DNA of 64,000 nt from Methanolobus sp. (GCA_029762595.1 JARVGJ010000012.1:1-64000); one strand, 5' to 3'. Numbered from the stretch's first letter, positions 38,075 to 47,601 are shown. The notes: generated by a model not told the origin, from the letters alone. A program made the numbers and translations.

Positions 38075-39088
38075 ATGACAAGATCCAATAGGTCTGAGCG
38101 TAATTCTTCTTTGATCCTGACTCACGGGGATTCGGATGGTGTCTGTTCCGGTGCCATTGCAAAAAGTGCCTATCCTGATTCGGATGTTTATTTTACATCC
38201 CCTGTAGGGGTACTGGATGAACTGCAACTTGCAGATGGGTATAAGAATATAATAATATGCGATATTGCTGTTGATGAGAGCAGGTGTAAAGACCTTTTCA
38301 GGAGGCTTGAGGAACTTGCACAGAGCTCAAACCTTATCTATATAGACCATCATCCATTGCCCAGTGATTGTTTTGAAGTTGAATGGCTGCACAATGACCT
38401 TACGGTCTGTTCATCAGAGCTTACTTACAAGGTACTTAAGGACAGGCTTAGCAGGGACATGCGCAGGGTGGCTATATACGGTGCCATAGGGGATTATTAT
38501 GATAATACTCCTTCTGTCAGGGAATGGCTGCGTGACTGGGATAAGAGGAGTCTTTTCTTCCAGGCAGGAACTCTTATCCAGGCACTTATATTCGCAGGGC
38601 GCAATTATGATTTCAAAAGAAAGGTCCTGTTACCTCTCTCACATGATAGGATCCCCACAGAGATACCTAATGTTCTCAGATCTGCAAAAGAAGGTGCCAG
38701 CCTTGAGGAAAAGCTTCGTATCCATGTAAAACAAGAGGTCAGAACACTTGCTAACCTGGCATATGTGGTTGACCCGAATGGTTATATGTCTAAATCTGCT
38801 ATATATGCTGCTTCCTACGGAGGAAAAGACGTGGGTCTGTCTGCTGAATACAGGTATAAGCGGGATGTGTATGATATGAGCCTTCGTTCCAGGGACAGTG
38901 TTGACCTTAACAGGCTGCTTCGTAGTATAGCCCCACGTTTTGGGGGCAGCGGCGGTGGACATTCAGCAGCAGCTGGTGCAAGGATCCCCAAGTCCTCTTT
39001 TGATGAGTTCCTCCGTGAACTGGACAAGGCCATCGGAAAGGAAAAAAGCAGGTTTAAAGTGGATGCAAATGGCAAAGAAAGTCAATGA
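38075..39088 (+). CDS. DHH-family phosphoesterase with DHHA1 domain
   Basis: A 337-aa protein. The N-terminal DHH domain has THGDSDGVCSGAIAK near residue 14, a DIAVDESRC strand and IYIDHHPLPSD near 92 with the metal-binding DHH. The C-terminal DHHA1 domain ends FGGSGGGHSAAAGARIP near 297. Family members hydrolyse phosphodiesters in short RNA, cyclic dinucleotides or single-stranded DNA; the substrate is not decidable here. It may be cotranscribed with the EngB-like gene that overlaps its 3' end. Confidence 0.88.
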   Translation: MTRSNRSERNSSLILTHGDSDGVCSGAIAKSAYPDSDVYFTSPVGVLDELQLADGYKNIIICDIAVDESRCKDLFRRLEELAQSSNLIYIDHHPLPSDCFEVEWLHNDLTVCSSELTYKVLKDRLSRDMRRVAIYGAIGDYYDNTPSVREWLRDWDKRSLFFQAGTLIQALIFAGRNYDFKRKVLLPLSHDRIPTEIPNVLRSAKEGASLEEKLRIHVKQEVRTLANLAYVVDPNGYMSKSAIYAASYGGKDVGLSAEYRYKRDVYDMSLRSRDSVDLNRLLRSIAPRFGGSGGGHSAAAGARIPKSSFDEFLRELDKAIGKEKSRFKVDANGKESQ

Positions 39089-39695
39089 ACTTGAAGGTGT
39101 GAATTTCGAGATACTTTTTGCCGGCAGGTCAAATGTAGGCAAATCTTCTGTAATACGGCAGATCACAGGTAAGAACGTCAAAGTGGGTAGACGACCGGGC
39201 GTGACATTGAAACCAACCCATATACGTTACTCTGATCTGCTCATCACAGACCTGCCGGGATTCGGTTTCATGAGTGGTGTCAAAGATCGTAAGCAGGATA
39301 TCGTAAAAGACCAGATAGTGCGCTATATAGAGAACAACGCGCAAAGAATAAGCCTTGCAGTGCATGTTATCGATGGAGCTACACTCCTTGATATAGTGCA
39401 GCGCTGGGAGCAAAGGAATGAGATACCAGTGGATATTGAACTATTCGAGCTGTTCTCAGAGCTTGGTATCGATACTGTTCTGGCTGTCAATAAGATCGAT
39501 AAGATAAAGGAAAAAGAGCTCAATGCAACTCTGGATATGATATGTGATAGATTCAACATGCTACCACCATGGAGGCAGTGGCTGGATACTGTGGCACCCA
39601 TATGTGCAAAAAAGGGTGATATAAAATCCCTGAAAGCTCTTATCAGGCAAAGATTGCATAATGAAGGAAGAGATGACCTTTTTAAATATTTTTAA
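39063..39695 (+). CDS. engB: EngB-family GTP-binding protein
   Basis: A 210-aa Ras-like GTPase. The P-loop is FAGRSNVGKSSVIRQITG, with G2 GRRPGVTLKPTH, G3 DLPGFG and G4 NKID, as in EngB (YihA). EngB helps assemble the large ribosomal subunit in bacteria; its archaeal role is less known. The start is uncertain: ATG 39063 has AGGT 9 bases upstream, ATG 39069 is next. It overlaps the DHH gene by 26 bases. Confidence 0.85.
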   Translation: MQMAKKVNELEGVNFEILFAGRSNVGKSSVIRQITGKNVKVGRRPGVTLKPTHIRYSDLLITDLPGFGFMSGVKDRKQDIVKDQIVRYIENNAQRISLAVHVIDGATLLDIVQRWEQRNEIPVDIELFELFSELGIDTVLAVNKIDKIKEKELNATLDMICDRFNMLPPWRQWLDTVAPICAKKGDIKSLKALIRQRLHNEGRDDLFKYF

Positions 39696-39739
39696 ATATT
39701 AAATATTTATAAAAGCTATGTGGCATTTGTTTGCAATAA

Positions 39740-40597
39740 CTATTGGACATCTGCCCACAATCTTATACTGTAGTCAAACATGGGGTTGGCGTCAGGTCCC
39801 CGATAGTTCCCCGTGACAGGCATCGTCCTTTCAGCATAGGGGGCAGCTGTGAGGACAATATGCCTGTCAGCAACTGCCAATCCATATGAAGGATCATAGC
39901 CACGCCATCCTATACCAGGAAGGTAGACCTCTGCCCATGCATGCAGGTCCCCTTCTATCAGCCTGTCATCTCCCTCATGGTAACCACTGACAAAACGCGC
40001 GGGAAGGCCAGCTTCCCGGCAAACCTCTATAAAAAGGACTGTAATATCCCTGCAAGCCCCCTCGCCAAGAGCTAAAAGCATATCCGGCTCGTAGATGCCT
40101 GGTTCTTTTCTTTCAATGCGGCCTATGTTCTCAAAGAGCCATGTGTTCAGATGGATCAGGAACATGGTCACAGAACCTTTACTTTCCTCATTAAAACGTG
40201 ATGCCATATCCCTTACATGATCCACTGCTCCTGTCTCATGTGCCCTTGTAAGACTGCCCTTTAGTGCCTCTTTTTCTATGGCATCCAGGGTTATGGGAAT
40301 TGTCCTGTTATGATGGGGTAAATAATAATCAAAGGGATTCTTGCGCATGGTCTGCACAATGGATGTACTCTTTATTGTAAGGGTCTTATGTAGTTCACTG
40401 AACCATACCTGATGAAAGGTATTTCCCCATATGTCCACCCCCACAGAAATACCCGCAGGTTGCGGAGATATGTCCAGAACAAAATCCAGCACCTTCTGGT
40501 TTGGGTTTGCCCTTGGATATAAACGCAGTACCTGGGGTTCTAAAAAAACCTCGCAGGAATACCTGTATGTCGTTTGATGCACAATATTATAGATCAT
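39740..40597 (-). CDS. Transglutaminase-like cysteine protease-fold enzyme
   Basis: A 285-aa protein. An N-terminal beta domain (HQTTYRYSCEVFLEPQVLRLYP) typical of bacterial transglutaminase-like proteins precedes the catalytic core, with the triad Cys182 in GACRDITVLF, His219 in GDLHAWAEVYLPG and Asp235 in GYDPSYG. Relatives are encoded with the alpha-E and circularly permuted ATP-grasp proteins, as here. They may cut or form amide bonds. GGAGGG lies before the ATG. It is the last gene of the five-gene operon, 39 bases after glutaminase. Confidence 0.88.
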   Translation of the reverse strand: MIYNIVHQTTYRYSCEVFLEPQVLRLYPRANPNQKVLDFVLDISPQPAGISVGVDIWGNTFHQVWFSELHKTLTIKSTSIVQTMRKNPFDYYLPHHNRTIPITLDAIEKEALKGSLTRAHETGAVDHVRDMASRFNEESKGSVTMFLIHLNTWLFENIGRIERKEPGIYEPDMLLALGEGACRDITVLFIEVCREAGLPARFVSGYHEGDDRLIEGDLHAWAEVYLPGIGWRGYDPSYGLAVADRHIVLTAAPYAERTMPVTGNYRGPDANPMFDYSIRLWADVQ

Positions 40598-40636
40598 GCG
40601 TAACCCTCCTGTGTATGTGGATTCTTTCCATTTAAG

Positions 40637-41560
40637 TCAAAATATGTTCAGGTCGTATGTTTCAGATAATATCTCAAGCAGCTTCCATCCTGCCAGACTA
40701 TTACCTTTTTCATCAAGTGACGGACCAAATACACCTATGCCCATATTTTTTGGGGATACTGCTATAATACCACCTCCAACACCGCTTTTGCCAGGCATAC
40801 CTACACTGACAGCAAAATCTCCGGAAGCATCATACATCCCGCAAATGCTCATCACAGCTTTAGTTATACGGGCTGTTCTCATATCAAAGAGCTGGTTGTT
40901 TTTGTCAGGTACATATCCATCCAGGGCCAGTGTAAGCGCCATTTTTGCTATATCGTCGCATGTGACTTCTATGGAGCAGAGGTGGAAATATACCTCAAGC
41001 AAACCTTCTATATTATCTGTCTCTATAATTCCTGTGCTCCTCATAAAGTATGCCAGTGCACGGTTTCGGTTTCCTGTCTTTACTTCTGAATGATATACAT
41101 CCTGATTCACCTTAAGGTCTTTGTTTCCTGTCATATCCTTGATCATAGCGAAGATACGCTGGAATCTCTCATCCATAGTATCTCCTCTGACCATTGATAC
41201 TGCTGCAATAGCTCCTGAATTTATCATTGGGTTGAGTGGACGCTGTTCATTCCTGCTTTCAAGTGCTATAATGGAATTGAAACCATCTATAGATGTTGAC
41301 ACACTTATTTTTCTGGATAGTTTCTCAAAAGTGCAATCCTGCAGTGCACAAATAAAAGAAGCTATCTTTGAAATACTCTGGATTGTAAAGGGGACACTGT
41401 GGTCGCCTGCACAAAAGACATTTCCACCCTTTGTGATCACACTTATCCCTAACAGGTCCCTGTTGGCCTTTGCAAGTTCAGGAATATATGTTGCGACATG
41501 ACCTTCTTTTGTACAAGGTCTTATCTGATGGATTAATTGTTCCAACTGTTCATTTTTCAT
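40637..41560 (-). CDS. glsA: Glutaminase (GlsA family)
   Basis: A 307-aa enzyme of the beta-lactamase-like glutaminase fold, converting glutamine to glutamate and ammonia in the cytoplasm. QSISK near residue 61 gives the catalytic Ser and Lys; MINSGAIAA near 132, GNRNRALAYFM near 182 and the Gly-rich GMPGKSGVGGGIIA near 263 are family blocks. It lies 7 bases after a metallopeptidase in an operon otherwise devoted to amide or peptide chemistry, so it may act on the pathway's own intermediate instead of free glutamine. That is inference. Confidence 0.9.
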   Translation of the reverse strand: MKNEQLEQLIHQIRPCTKEGHVATYIPELAKANRDLLGISVITKGGNVFCAGDHSVPFTIQSISKIASFICALQDCTFEKLSRKISVSTSIDGFNSIIALESRNEQRPLNPMINSGAIAAVSMVRGDTMDERFQRIFAMIKDMTGNKDLKVNQDVYHSEVKTGNRNRALAYFMRSTGIIETDNIEGLLEVYFHLCSIEVTCDDIAKMALTLALDGYVPDKNNQLFDMRTARITKAVMSICGMYDASGDFAVSVGMPGKSGVGGGIIAVSPKNMGIGVFGPSLDEKGNSLAGWKLLEILSETYDLNIF

Positions 41561-41567
41561 GGAATGC

Positions 41568-42647
41568 TCAGATCCTTTCAGTATTTTTCAGAATTATCTT
41601 GTGGATAAAATCAAGTTTGGTGACAACAGAAGGCGAAATTACAAATGGATATGCATGTGCATGACCCATACTTCTGTTCAGGCTGTTAAGTGCAAATGAG
41701 ACCGACAGCCAGTGTTCGAATATGGTGTTGAAGTCCCTTTCCATGTAAGGGGAAAAACTGATCTTTACAGCCAGATCATCTCCGTTTAAGGTACGTGGTT
41801 CTATATGTATGCCAAAACTATAGGCTGTTTCTAATGTATCCATTATGTGCAGGTAATGTGCCCATGACTCTGCCCAGTCCTCCCATGGATGTGAACTTGC
41901 ATAAACACTTACAAAATGCTCTTTCCAGTCATCAGGTGGTCCTTCTTTGTAGTGACGATCAAGGGCTGCACTGTAATCCTGGCTCTCATCACCAAATATA
42001 TCCCGGTATTCTCTGAGATCATCTGTGTTCTTTATAAGCTGATCCCAGTAATAGTGTCCGGATTCATGCCTGAAATGTCCAAGAATAGTACGATAATGCT
42101 CTTCCATGCTGGTTCGCATCTTTTCCCGCTGTACAGGATCTGCTTCAGCGATGTTTATGGTGATAAGTCCATCATCATGTCCTGTCATGACCCTGTCACG
42201 TTCACTGAAATTCTCGCCATGGTCTGCAAGGAAATCAAAGGCAAGTCCATTGGGGTGCTTGTTCTTTGATCTGACATCCAGTCCAAGTTGCAGTAAAGAG
42301 AAAACAAGGCGTCTTTTCTCAATTTCAAGTTTATTCCAGAGATCTTTATTTTTCTCTATACTTAGATTGGGGATAGTACGATTAAGCTGGCATGCAATGC
42401 AGAACTCTTCATTTTCTGCTGCATCGATCATCCAGTTACATACCGCGTGCTTGTAATAGTTCCTGCATTTGCGATAACTCTTCTCATTAGCTGCCAGAAT
42501 ATACCCGGAACCATTCTTGTCAAAAGGGGTTATAACATCCAGCAATCTCTCTTCAGGGACAAAACCAAGTTCAGAGTTGCACTGCAAACACGCTACGTTT
42601 TCAAAATAAAGTAAATTCCCACAACTACTACATGTAAATAGTCTCAT
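41568..42647 (-). CDS. Putative zinc metallopeptidase with N-terminal zinc ribbon
   Basis: About 359 aa. The N-terminus carries two CxxC pairs (CSSCGN, CLQCN), with further Cys near 61, 70, 83 and 86 (CIAC), so a zinc ribbon domain of roughly 90 residues is likely. The catalytic part has HFRHESGHYYWDQL near residue 192, an HExxH motif (HESGH), followed by WAESWAHYLHIMDTLE. This fits the 'putative zinc-binding metallopeptidase' family found next to alpha-E/ATP-grasp genes. ATG 42647 has AAGGAG 7 bases upstream; a TTG two codons earlier is less likely. Confidence 0.85.
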   Translation of the reverse strand: MRLFTCSSCGNLLYFENVACLQCNSELGFVPEERLLDVITPFDKNGSGYILAANEKSYRKCRNYYKHAVCNWMIDAAENEEFCIACQLNRTIPNLSIEKNKDLWNKLEIEKRRLVFSLLQLGLDVRSKNKHPNGLAFDFLADHGENFSERDRVMTGHDDGLITINIAEADPVQREKMRTSMEEHYRTILGHFRHESGHYYWDQLIKNTDDLREYRDIFGDESQDYSAALDRHYKEGPPDDWKEHFVSVYASSHPWEDWAESWAHYLHIMDTLETAYSFGIHIEPRTLNGDDLAVKISFSPYMERDFNTIFEHWLSVSFALNSLNRSMGHAHAYPFVISPSVVTKLDFIHKIILKNTERI

Positions 42648-42697
42648 GGACAAGCTCCTTCTATATAGTTTGTTCTTAGCAGATCTATATCTTAATT

Positions 42698-43675
42698 TCA
42701 GCTCTGAAACTGTTGCTGTTTTACCTGTGGCATCCTTGAAAAGAAGGTGTCAAATATGGCTTGCTGAACTCTGCCAAATTTTATTTGCAGGTCATCACTG
42801 AATTCATGTAACCCATACTCGAACAGGTCATCCATTGTGCAGTATGAAAGACTGTTGCATAACTGACCAAGTTGTTTTTCTGCAGCATTGGAGAACTCCC
42901 ATGTCTGTGTATTCGATATCGAATGAAGGTGTTCCTGTGCCTGGTTCAGACAGAAGAGTACAGAACCGGGGAAATACCGGTCAAGCAAAAGAAAGCTGGC
43001 CACCTTTCCTGAGCTTGTCTGTCCATATCTCTGCCTGAATGATTCAAGACCATCAACGGCTTTAAGCAATGCATTCCACTGTACGTGATCCAGCACGGTT
43101 CCAACATGTTTTGGACTTGGCAGCAGTATATGGTATTTTACATCCAGTATACGTGTCGTACTTTCTGAACGCTCGATAAAACGTCCCATACTGAAGAAAT
43201 TCCATTTCTCATCATGGTCCATTATATCATAAGCAATACCTCCTATAAGCAGATTGTAACGCTTAACTTCCTGACAAAAATCGTAAGGATTCTCTGTTAT
43301 CCTTTTTGGTCTTTTTACAGCATCTTTTATATAATGATAGAAAACATTGATGTTTTCCCACATTTCAGTTGGGATTATATGGCGAATACGCATGGCATTA
43401 AGCCGTACCATCCTGATACATGAGATGATCGAATTGGGATTTTCCTCATCTGCTGTCAGGAAAAATATCGCAGATTCCCTGCTTGCATCTGTATATCTGG
43501 CGCTGAAATCTTCCTCATCACCCGTAGTTGCGATAAGTGGCTCCCACTGTGTTTCATATTCGCCAGATATATCCAGTGTAAGATGCCAGTTAACATCCAG
43601 GTATCTTGCAATGTTCCCGCTTCTTTCAAGGTAGCGGCTCATCCAGAAAATTGCATTAGCACTTGAACTTAACAT
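42698..43675 (-). CDS. Alpha-E domain protein (DUF403)
   Basis: A 325-aa, all-helical protein beginning MLSSSANAIFWMSRYLER, the standard N-terminus of the alpha-E family. Further blocks are DVNWHLTLDI and GRFIERSESTTRILDVKYH near 165. The family is almost always encoded with circularly permuted ATP-grasp and transglutaminase-like proteins; it has no proven activity, though a role in a peptide-ligase system was suggested by comparative genomics. AGGAGGGG precedes the ATG. It starts 14 bases after the ATP-grasp gene. Confidence 0.9.
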   Translation of the reverse strand: MLSSSANAIFWMSRYLERSGNIARYLDVNWHLTLDISGEYETQWEPLIATTGDEEDFSARYTDASRESAIFFLTADEENPNSIISCIRMVRLNAMRIRHIIPTEMWENINVFYHYIKDAVKRPKRITENPYDFCQEVKRYNLLIGGIAYDIMDHDEKWNFFSMGRFIERSESTTRILDVKYHILLPSPKHVGTVLDHVQWNALLKAVDGLESFRQRYGQTSSGKVASFLLLDRYFPGSVLFCLNQAQEHLHSISNTQTWEFSNAAEKQLGQLCNSLSYCTMDDLFEYGLHEFSDDLQIKFGRVQQAIFDTFFSRMPQVKQQQFQS

Positions 43676-43689
43676 TCTTTGCCCCTCCT

Positions 43690-45135
43690 TTACTTACCCA
43701 GTACCCACGTGTCCTTACTACCGCCACCCTGTGATGAATTCACAACAATGGAGCCTTTCTTCAAAGCTACCCGTGTCAGGCCGCCAGGCATTACGCTTAT
43801 TTCCCTGCCATACAGAATGTAGGGCCTAAGATCAACATGTCTGCCCTCAAAATGATCCCCTGTGATCACCGGACAGCGGGATAGTGCGATCATGGGTTGT
43901 GCTATATAGTTCCTTGGGTTCTCCTTTATCTTTTGGGCAAAAGCATCCTGCATTTCCTTCGATGAGCGTGGACCTACAAGCATACCATACCCTCCTGCTC
44001 CGTTAGCCTCTTTTATTACCAGCTCATCCATGTGACCCAGTACATAGTCAAGATCTTGTTCTTCTGAGCACAGATACGTAGGCACATTGGGAATTATTGG
44101 CTCCTCATCCAGATAATACTGTATCATCCTTGGAACATAGGCATATATGGCTTTGTCATCGGCCACGCCCGTTCCAGGAGCATTCACCAGGGTCACATTG
44201 CCCTTCTTATATATGTCCATAACACCCGGAATGCCAAGCAAGGAGTTCTTTCTGAATACATGGGGGTCAAGGAAATCCTCACCTATACGCCTGTATATCA
44301 CATCTACTTTTTCAAGTCCCTTTGTTGTACGCATATAGACGTACCCTTCATTAACCACAAGATCTGAACCCTCCACAAGTGCTATACCCATCTGCTGGGC
44401 AAGGAATACATGTTCATAGTAAGCCGAATTAAAGCATCCGGGTGTCAGCAGTACCACGTTCGGTCTCTCAATTGCATCCGGTGCCACCTCATATAGCTTT
44501 TCCAGAAGAAGAGATGGATAATCTTCAATAGTCCGGACCTTTGACCGGGTGAATACCTGGGGAAATGTCCTTTTGAGGATCTGCCGGTTTGCCAGTACGT
44601 ATGATACCCCTGAAGGACAGCGTAAATTATCCTCAAGTACGTAGAAGGTTCCGGCCTTATCCCTTATAAGGTCAGTACCGGTAATATGGCACCAGACTCT
44701 TTTGGGTGGTTTTATTCCAATACATTCCTTAAAAAAACAAGGAGAATTCTCAACGAGCTCTCTGGGAACAACATTGTCCTTCAGTATCTTCTGATCATTG
44801 TACACATCATCAATAAAGAGGTTCAACGCATGGATCCTCTGCTTGAGTCCCTTCTCCAGCCTTTCCCATTCATACGCTTCTATTATCCTGGGGATGATGT
44901 CAAATGGAAAGATCTTTTCGGTTCCCATTTCGTCTCCATAGACCGTAAAAGTGATTCCCAGATCAAAGAATGCCTTTTCTGCAGAATTCTGTATCGCTAG
45001 CAGTTCTTCAGATGACAGGGAATCAAGCCTCCTGTCAAGTATCTGTGCACCTTTTCTTGGTGCATGCGACGAATCTACAAGCTCATCATAGAATCCCTCA
45101 AGCTGATAGTCTTTGAATGTATACTTGCTTTCCAA
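43690..45135 (-). CDS. Circularly permuted ATP-grasp type 2 protein, TTG start
   Basis: A 481-aa protein of the DUF404/DUF407 group. Features include GTDLIRDKAGTFYVLEDNLR near 154, NAPGTGVADDKAIYAYVP near 319 and ELVIKEANGAGGYGMLVGP near 373, closing with NSSQGGGSKDTWVLGK. ATP-grasp enzymes activate carboxylates as acyl-phosphates to form amide bonds. TTG at 45135 has GAGGGGAG 7 bases upstream, and no ATG offers a better start. It heads the operon that runs alpha-E, metallopeptidase, glutaminase, transglutaminase. The substrate is unknown; the product is inferred to be a peptide or amide-linked compound. Confidence 0.9.
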   Translation of the reverse strand: MESKYTFKDYQLEGFYDELVDSSHAPRKGAQILDRRLDSLSSEELLAIQNSAEKAFFDLGITFTVYGDEMGTEKIFPFDIIPRIIEAYEWERLEKGLKQRIHALNLFIDDVYNDQKILKDNVVPRELVENSPCFFKECIGIKPPKRVWCHITGTDLIRDKAGTFYVLEDNLRCPSGVSYVLANRQILKRTFPQVFTRSKVRTIEDYPSLLLEKLYEVAPDAIERPNVVLLTPGCFNSAYYEHVFLAQQMGIALVEGSDLVVNEGYVYMRTTKGLEKVDVIYRRIGEDFLDPHVFRKNSLLGIPGVMDIYKKGNVTLVNAPGTGVADDKAIYAYVPRMIQYYLDEEPIIPNVPTYLCSEEQDLDYVLGHMDELVIKEANGAGGYGMLVGPRSSKEMQDAFAQKIKENPRNYIAQPMIALSRCPVITGDHFEGRHVDLRPYILYGREISVMPGGLTRVALKKGSIVVNSSQGGGSKDTWVLGK

Positions 45136-45382
45136 TTTAAAACTCCCCTCTTGTTTTTAACTATCACAATATAGATATTACTTGCTTATTTCTGAATGTT
45201 TTTATATTGATATATTATTCTATAATAGGATTTTGCTATTCTTTAGGATGCTACTCCTTCTGTTAAACTTGTACTCTTCAGGATCAAAATCATTATGGAT
45301 TACAGTATTACTGTCATTATATTTCTCTGACATTCCATGTAAAACCATACAAAAAGAGTATTTTTTAAGGCAGATAGTACAT

Positions 45383-46000
45383 TCATCTGACCCGGAAGTC
45401 AGCTCCAAGTTCTTTTGCAATCCTCTCACATTCTTCGATATCAATACCCGGCTGACCTACAACTGTCATCCTTGTTCTGATACCTGCAGAAATGGCCTTT
45501 TTTGTAAAATCCAGTAATGCCTGATAGGAGCCTTCAAGAAGTGGTTTGCATAAACGGTTGTATTTTTCCTCTGATTCTGCATTAAGACTGACAGATACAG
45601 AATCAAGTCCTGCTGCCTCTAGTTCCGCTACTACGTCCCTGCCGGGATACATAAGTGCCGCATGTCCGTTCGTGTCCATTCTTACACTTACACCTTTTGT
45701 GTGCAGCCAACGCGTAATCTGCAGGACGGTGTCAAACCTGCAGGTAGGTTCTCCAAAGCCGGTGAAGACCACTTCCTTGTATTTGCTAAGGTCATGGTCT
45801 TCAAGCTCTTCTATTATCTCTTGCACAGTCGGTTCTCTTGAAAGGCGAAGATTGTAGCCATAAACGCCGTCACAGATGTCCCGGATGCAGAACACGCACC
45901 TGGCACTGCACTGGTTTGTTATGTTGAGATATAGATTACCGTGTGCTTCATAGCTGATGGTGTCCATGTGCACGGGAATACTGCTGTTATTATCTGGCAT
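45383..46000 (-). CDS. TatD-associated-type radical SAM protein
   Basis: A 205-aa short radical SAM protein. The cluster motif is NQCSARCVFCIRD (CxxxCxxC), with VVFTGFGEPTCRFD near residue 83 and SVRMDTNGHA near 105. The short length and motif spacing fit the TatD-linked radical SAM family. No TatD nuclease is next to it here, so the substrate is not clear. GGAGAT is before the ATG. The gap to the ATP-grasp operon start (45136-45382) contains nothing else that is convincing. Confidence 0.78.
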   Translation of the reverse strand: MPDNNSSIPVHMDTISYEAHGNLYLNITNQCSARCVFCIRDICDGVYGYNLRLSREPTVQEIIEELEDHDLSKYKEVVFTGFGEPTCRFDTVLQITRWLHTKGVSVRMDTNGHAALMYPGRDVVAELEAAGLDSVSVSLNAESEEKYNRLCKPLLEGSYQALLDFTKKAISAGIRTRMTVVGQPGIDIEECERIAKELGADFRVR

Positions 46001-46032
46001 TTAGATCTCCATATTTTTCTTTTCTCTGCACT

Positions 46033-46410
46033 TTACTTTATCCATATCCCCTGGGGGACAAAGGGATAGTCTGCGACTGGTCTGTTTCTTATGAAATACA
46101 TAAGTGCCCGGATGCCTGATACAAGCTGAACCTCTTCTCTGAAGTACCAGTCTCCTTCGTATCTGTCAAGTGTTTCAAGGATCTCAGCTGTGATGTTGTA
46201 GACTTCACCATATATGAACGTTGACATATGTTGTGGCAGTCCATCTTCATCTTTTTTTTCTTCTGCATACTTAAGGACTCCCGGAAAGTTGCCAAAGTCA
46301 AACATTGTGAATTTTTCTGCAGTCCTTGCAGTACCGATATATTCTGAATTTTTAAGTAGCTTGTTGCTGGGATGTCCTTTTTTGAGTGTCCCGTAAACGA
46401 AGATATACAT
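46033..46410 (-). CDS. Gamma-glutamylcyclotransferase-like protein
   Basis: A 125-aa protein beginning MYIFVYGTLKKGHPSNKLL, the YGTL substrate-binding loop of the GGCT/AIG2 fold, and continuing IYGEVYNITAEILETLDRYEG with the catalytic glutamate region. Family members release 5-oxoproline from gamma-glutamyl amides or gamma-glutamylamines. Its start codon abuts the geranylgeranyl reductase stop, so it is the downstream partner in that operon. Confidence 0.82.
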   Translation of the reverse strand: MYIFVYGTLKKGHPSNKLLKNSEYIGTARTAEKFTMFDFGNFPGVLKYAEEKKDEDGLPQHMSTFIYGEVYNITAEILETLDRYEGDWYFREEVQLVSGIRALMYFIRNRPVADYPFVPQGIWIK

Positions 46411-47601
46411 TTAGCTGAGTCCCACATTAAGTTTGATAAGTGTCCTTTTGACAGGGTCCGGAAGCTGTCCGCACTGTATGGCTTTCATCTGCTCAGGACT
46501 TATCATCCTGATGGCTGTGGTCATGAGCCTGTCAGAGAGCATGAGGCGGTCCATGAGCTTGCGAACATACACTGCGGTCATAATCTCAAGCCCCATCTGC
46601 TGACGCCATCTCTTTTCATATTCCATAAGCTGGCACTTCCCTGCAAGGAATTCTGCAGCAGTCTCTCCTGCTATCTTTCCTCCCACCATTGCTGTGGATA
46701 TTCCCCCTCCATTGGTTGCTATTATGTGTCCTGCAGCGTCCCCTGCAATTAACGTGTTGTGGTTTGCAGTAACCTTTGGCGCACCACCAACAGGAACAAG
46801 TCCTGCTACCACAGATGTGATGGCTCCCCCCCTTAGCTTTTCACTGGCTATGGGATGCCTGTACATGAAACGGTCAAGATAATCCCTGGCACACAGGTGT
46901 TTTTCAAAGAGTGCCTCCCTTATGCCGACACCTATGTTCGCTGTATCCTCCCCCTGGGAAATTATCCAGGCATATCCTCCCGGGACGTAGTCCTTTCCAA
47001 AATACATCTCAACAGCATCTTTATCGACATCCACGCCACTGATTTCGTACTCAAAGGCAGTTCCGGTTCCCATGGGATCAGGGTCGCGAAGCATGTTGTT
47101 AGCCTTTGCCACAACGGAGTTTGGCCCGTCCGCACCTATGATCACCTTTGCATTGACCTTGAACTTACCAAAGGCACCATCCATGGAGAGTTCCGTACCG
47201 TTGACTTCATTGACATTGGTTCCTACAAGCAGATGTGCACCCGCTTTACCTGCTTCTTTTGCAAGGTGCTTGTCAAACCGTCTCCTGTCAATGGCATCGG
47301 CATTAACTTCAAAACCTTTTGACAGGCCGCTGGGAGCTATGAAGCGCTGGTATGAAGCTGTTGCGTGAATACAGCTTCGGGGAATCTCTTCAAGAGTGAA
47401 GGGGAGTTCTGCATTTGGTACAAGTTCCTGAAGCACAGGATAATGTGGAAGGAAACCTCCGCACTGCAGAGGCACACCTATGTCCTTTTTTTTCTCCACC
47501 AGTAATACTGAAAGGTCATGCATGGCAGCATACATGGCTGCAGTGGAGCCGGCGGGTCCTGCACCGACAACAATGATGTCATATGAGTATTCAGGTTTCA
47601 T
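46411..47601 (-). CDS. Geranylgeranyl reductase family protein
   Basis: About 396 aa. Starts MKPEYSYDIIVVGAGPAGSTAA, an FAD Rossmann fold (GxGxxG). VLLVEKKKDIGVPLQCGGFLP follows, then ADGPNSVVAKANN near 155 and the second FAD motif LIAGDAAGHIIATNGGGIST near 270, with a C-terminal part fitting the family. Such enzymes saturate the isoprenoid double bonds of archaeal membrane lipids. The start is uncertain: in-frame GTG 47658 and ATG 47619 exist and none has a clear Shine-Dalgarno; ATG 47601 begins just before the fold, as in relatives. Confidence 0.85.
   Translation of the reverse strand: MKPEYSYDIIVVGAGPAGSTAAMYAAMHDLSVLLVEKKKDIGVPLQCGGFLPHYPVLQELVPNAELPFTLEEIPRSCIHATASYQRFIAPSGLSKGFEVNADAIDRRRFDKHLAKEAGKAGAHLLVGTNVNEVNGTELSMDGAFGKFKVNAKVIIGADGPNSVVAKANNMLRDPDPMGTGTAFEYEISGVDVDKDAVEMYFGKDYVPGGYAWIISQGEDTANIGVGIREALFEKHLCARDYLDRFMYRHPIASEKLRGGAITSVVAGLVPVGGAPKVTANHNTLIAGDAAGHIIATNGGGISTAMVGGKIAGETAAEFLAGKCQLMEYEKRWRQQMGLEIMTAVYVRKLMDRLMLSDRLMTTAIRMISPEQMKAIQCGQLPDPVKRTLIKLNVGLS

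Noticed and set aside
45220-45444. 74-aa minus-strand open frame after the radical SAM gene
   Set aside because: It begins inside the radical SAM coding sequence in another frame and shows no ribosome site. It might be a trace of a lost extension, but nothing supports it.
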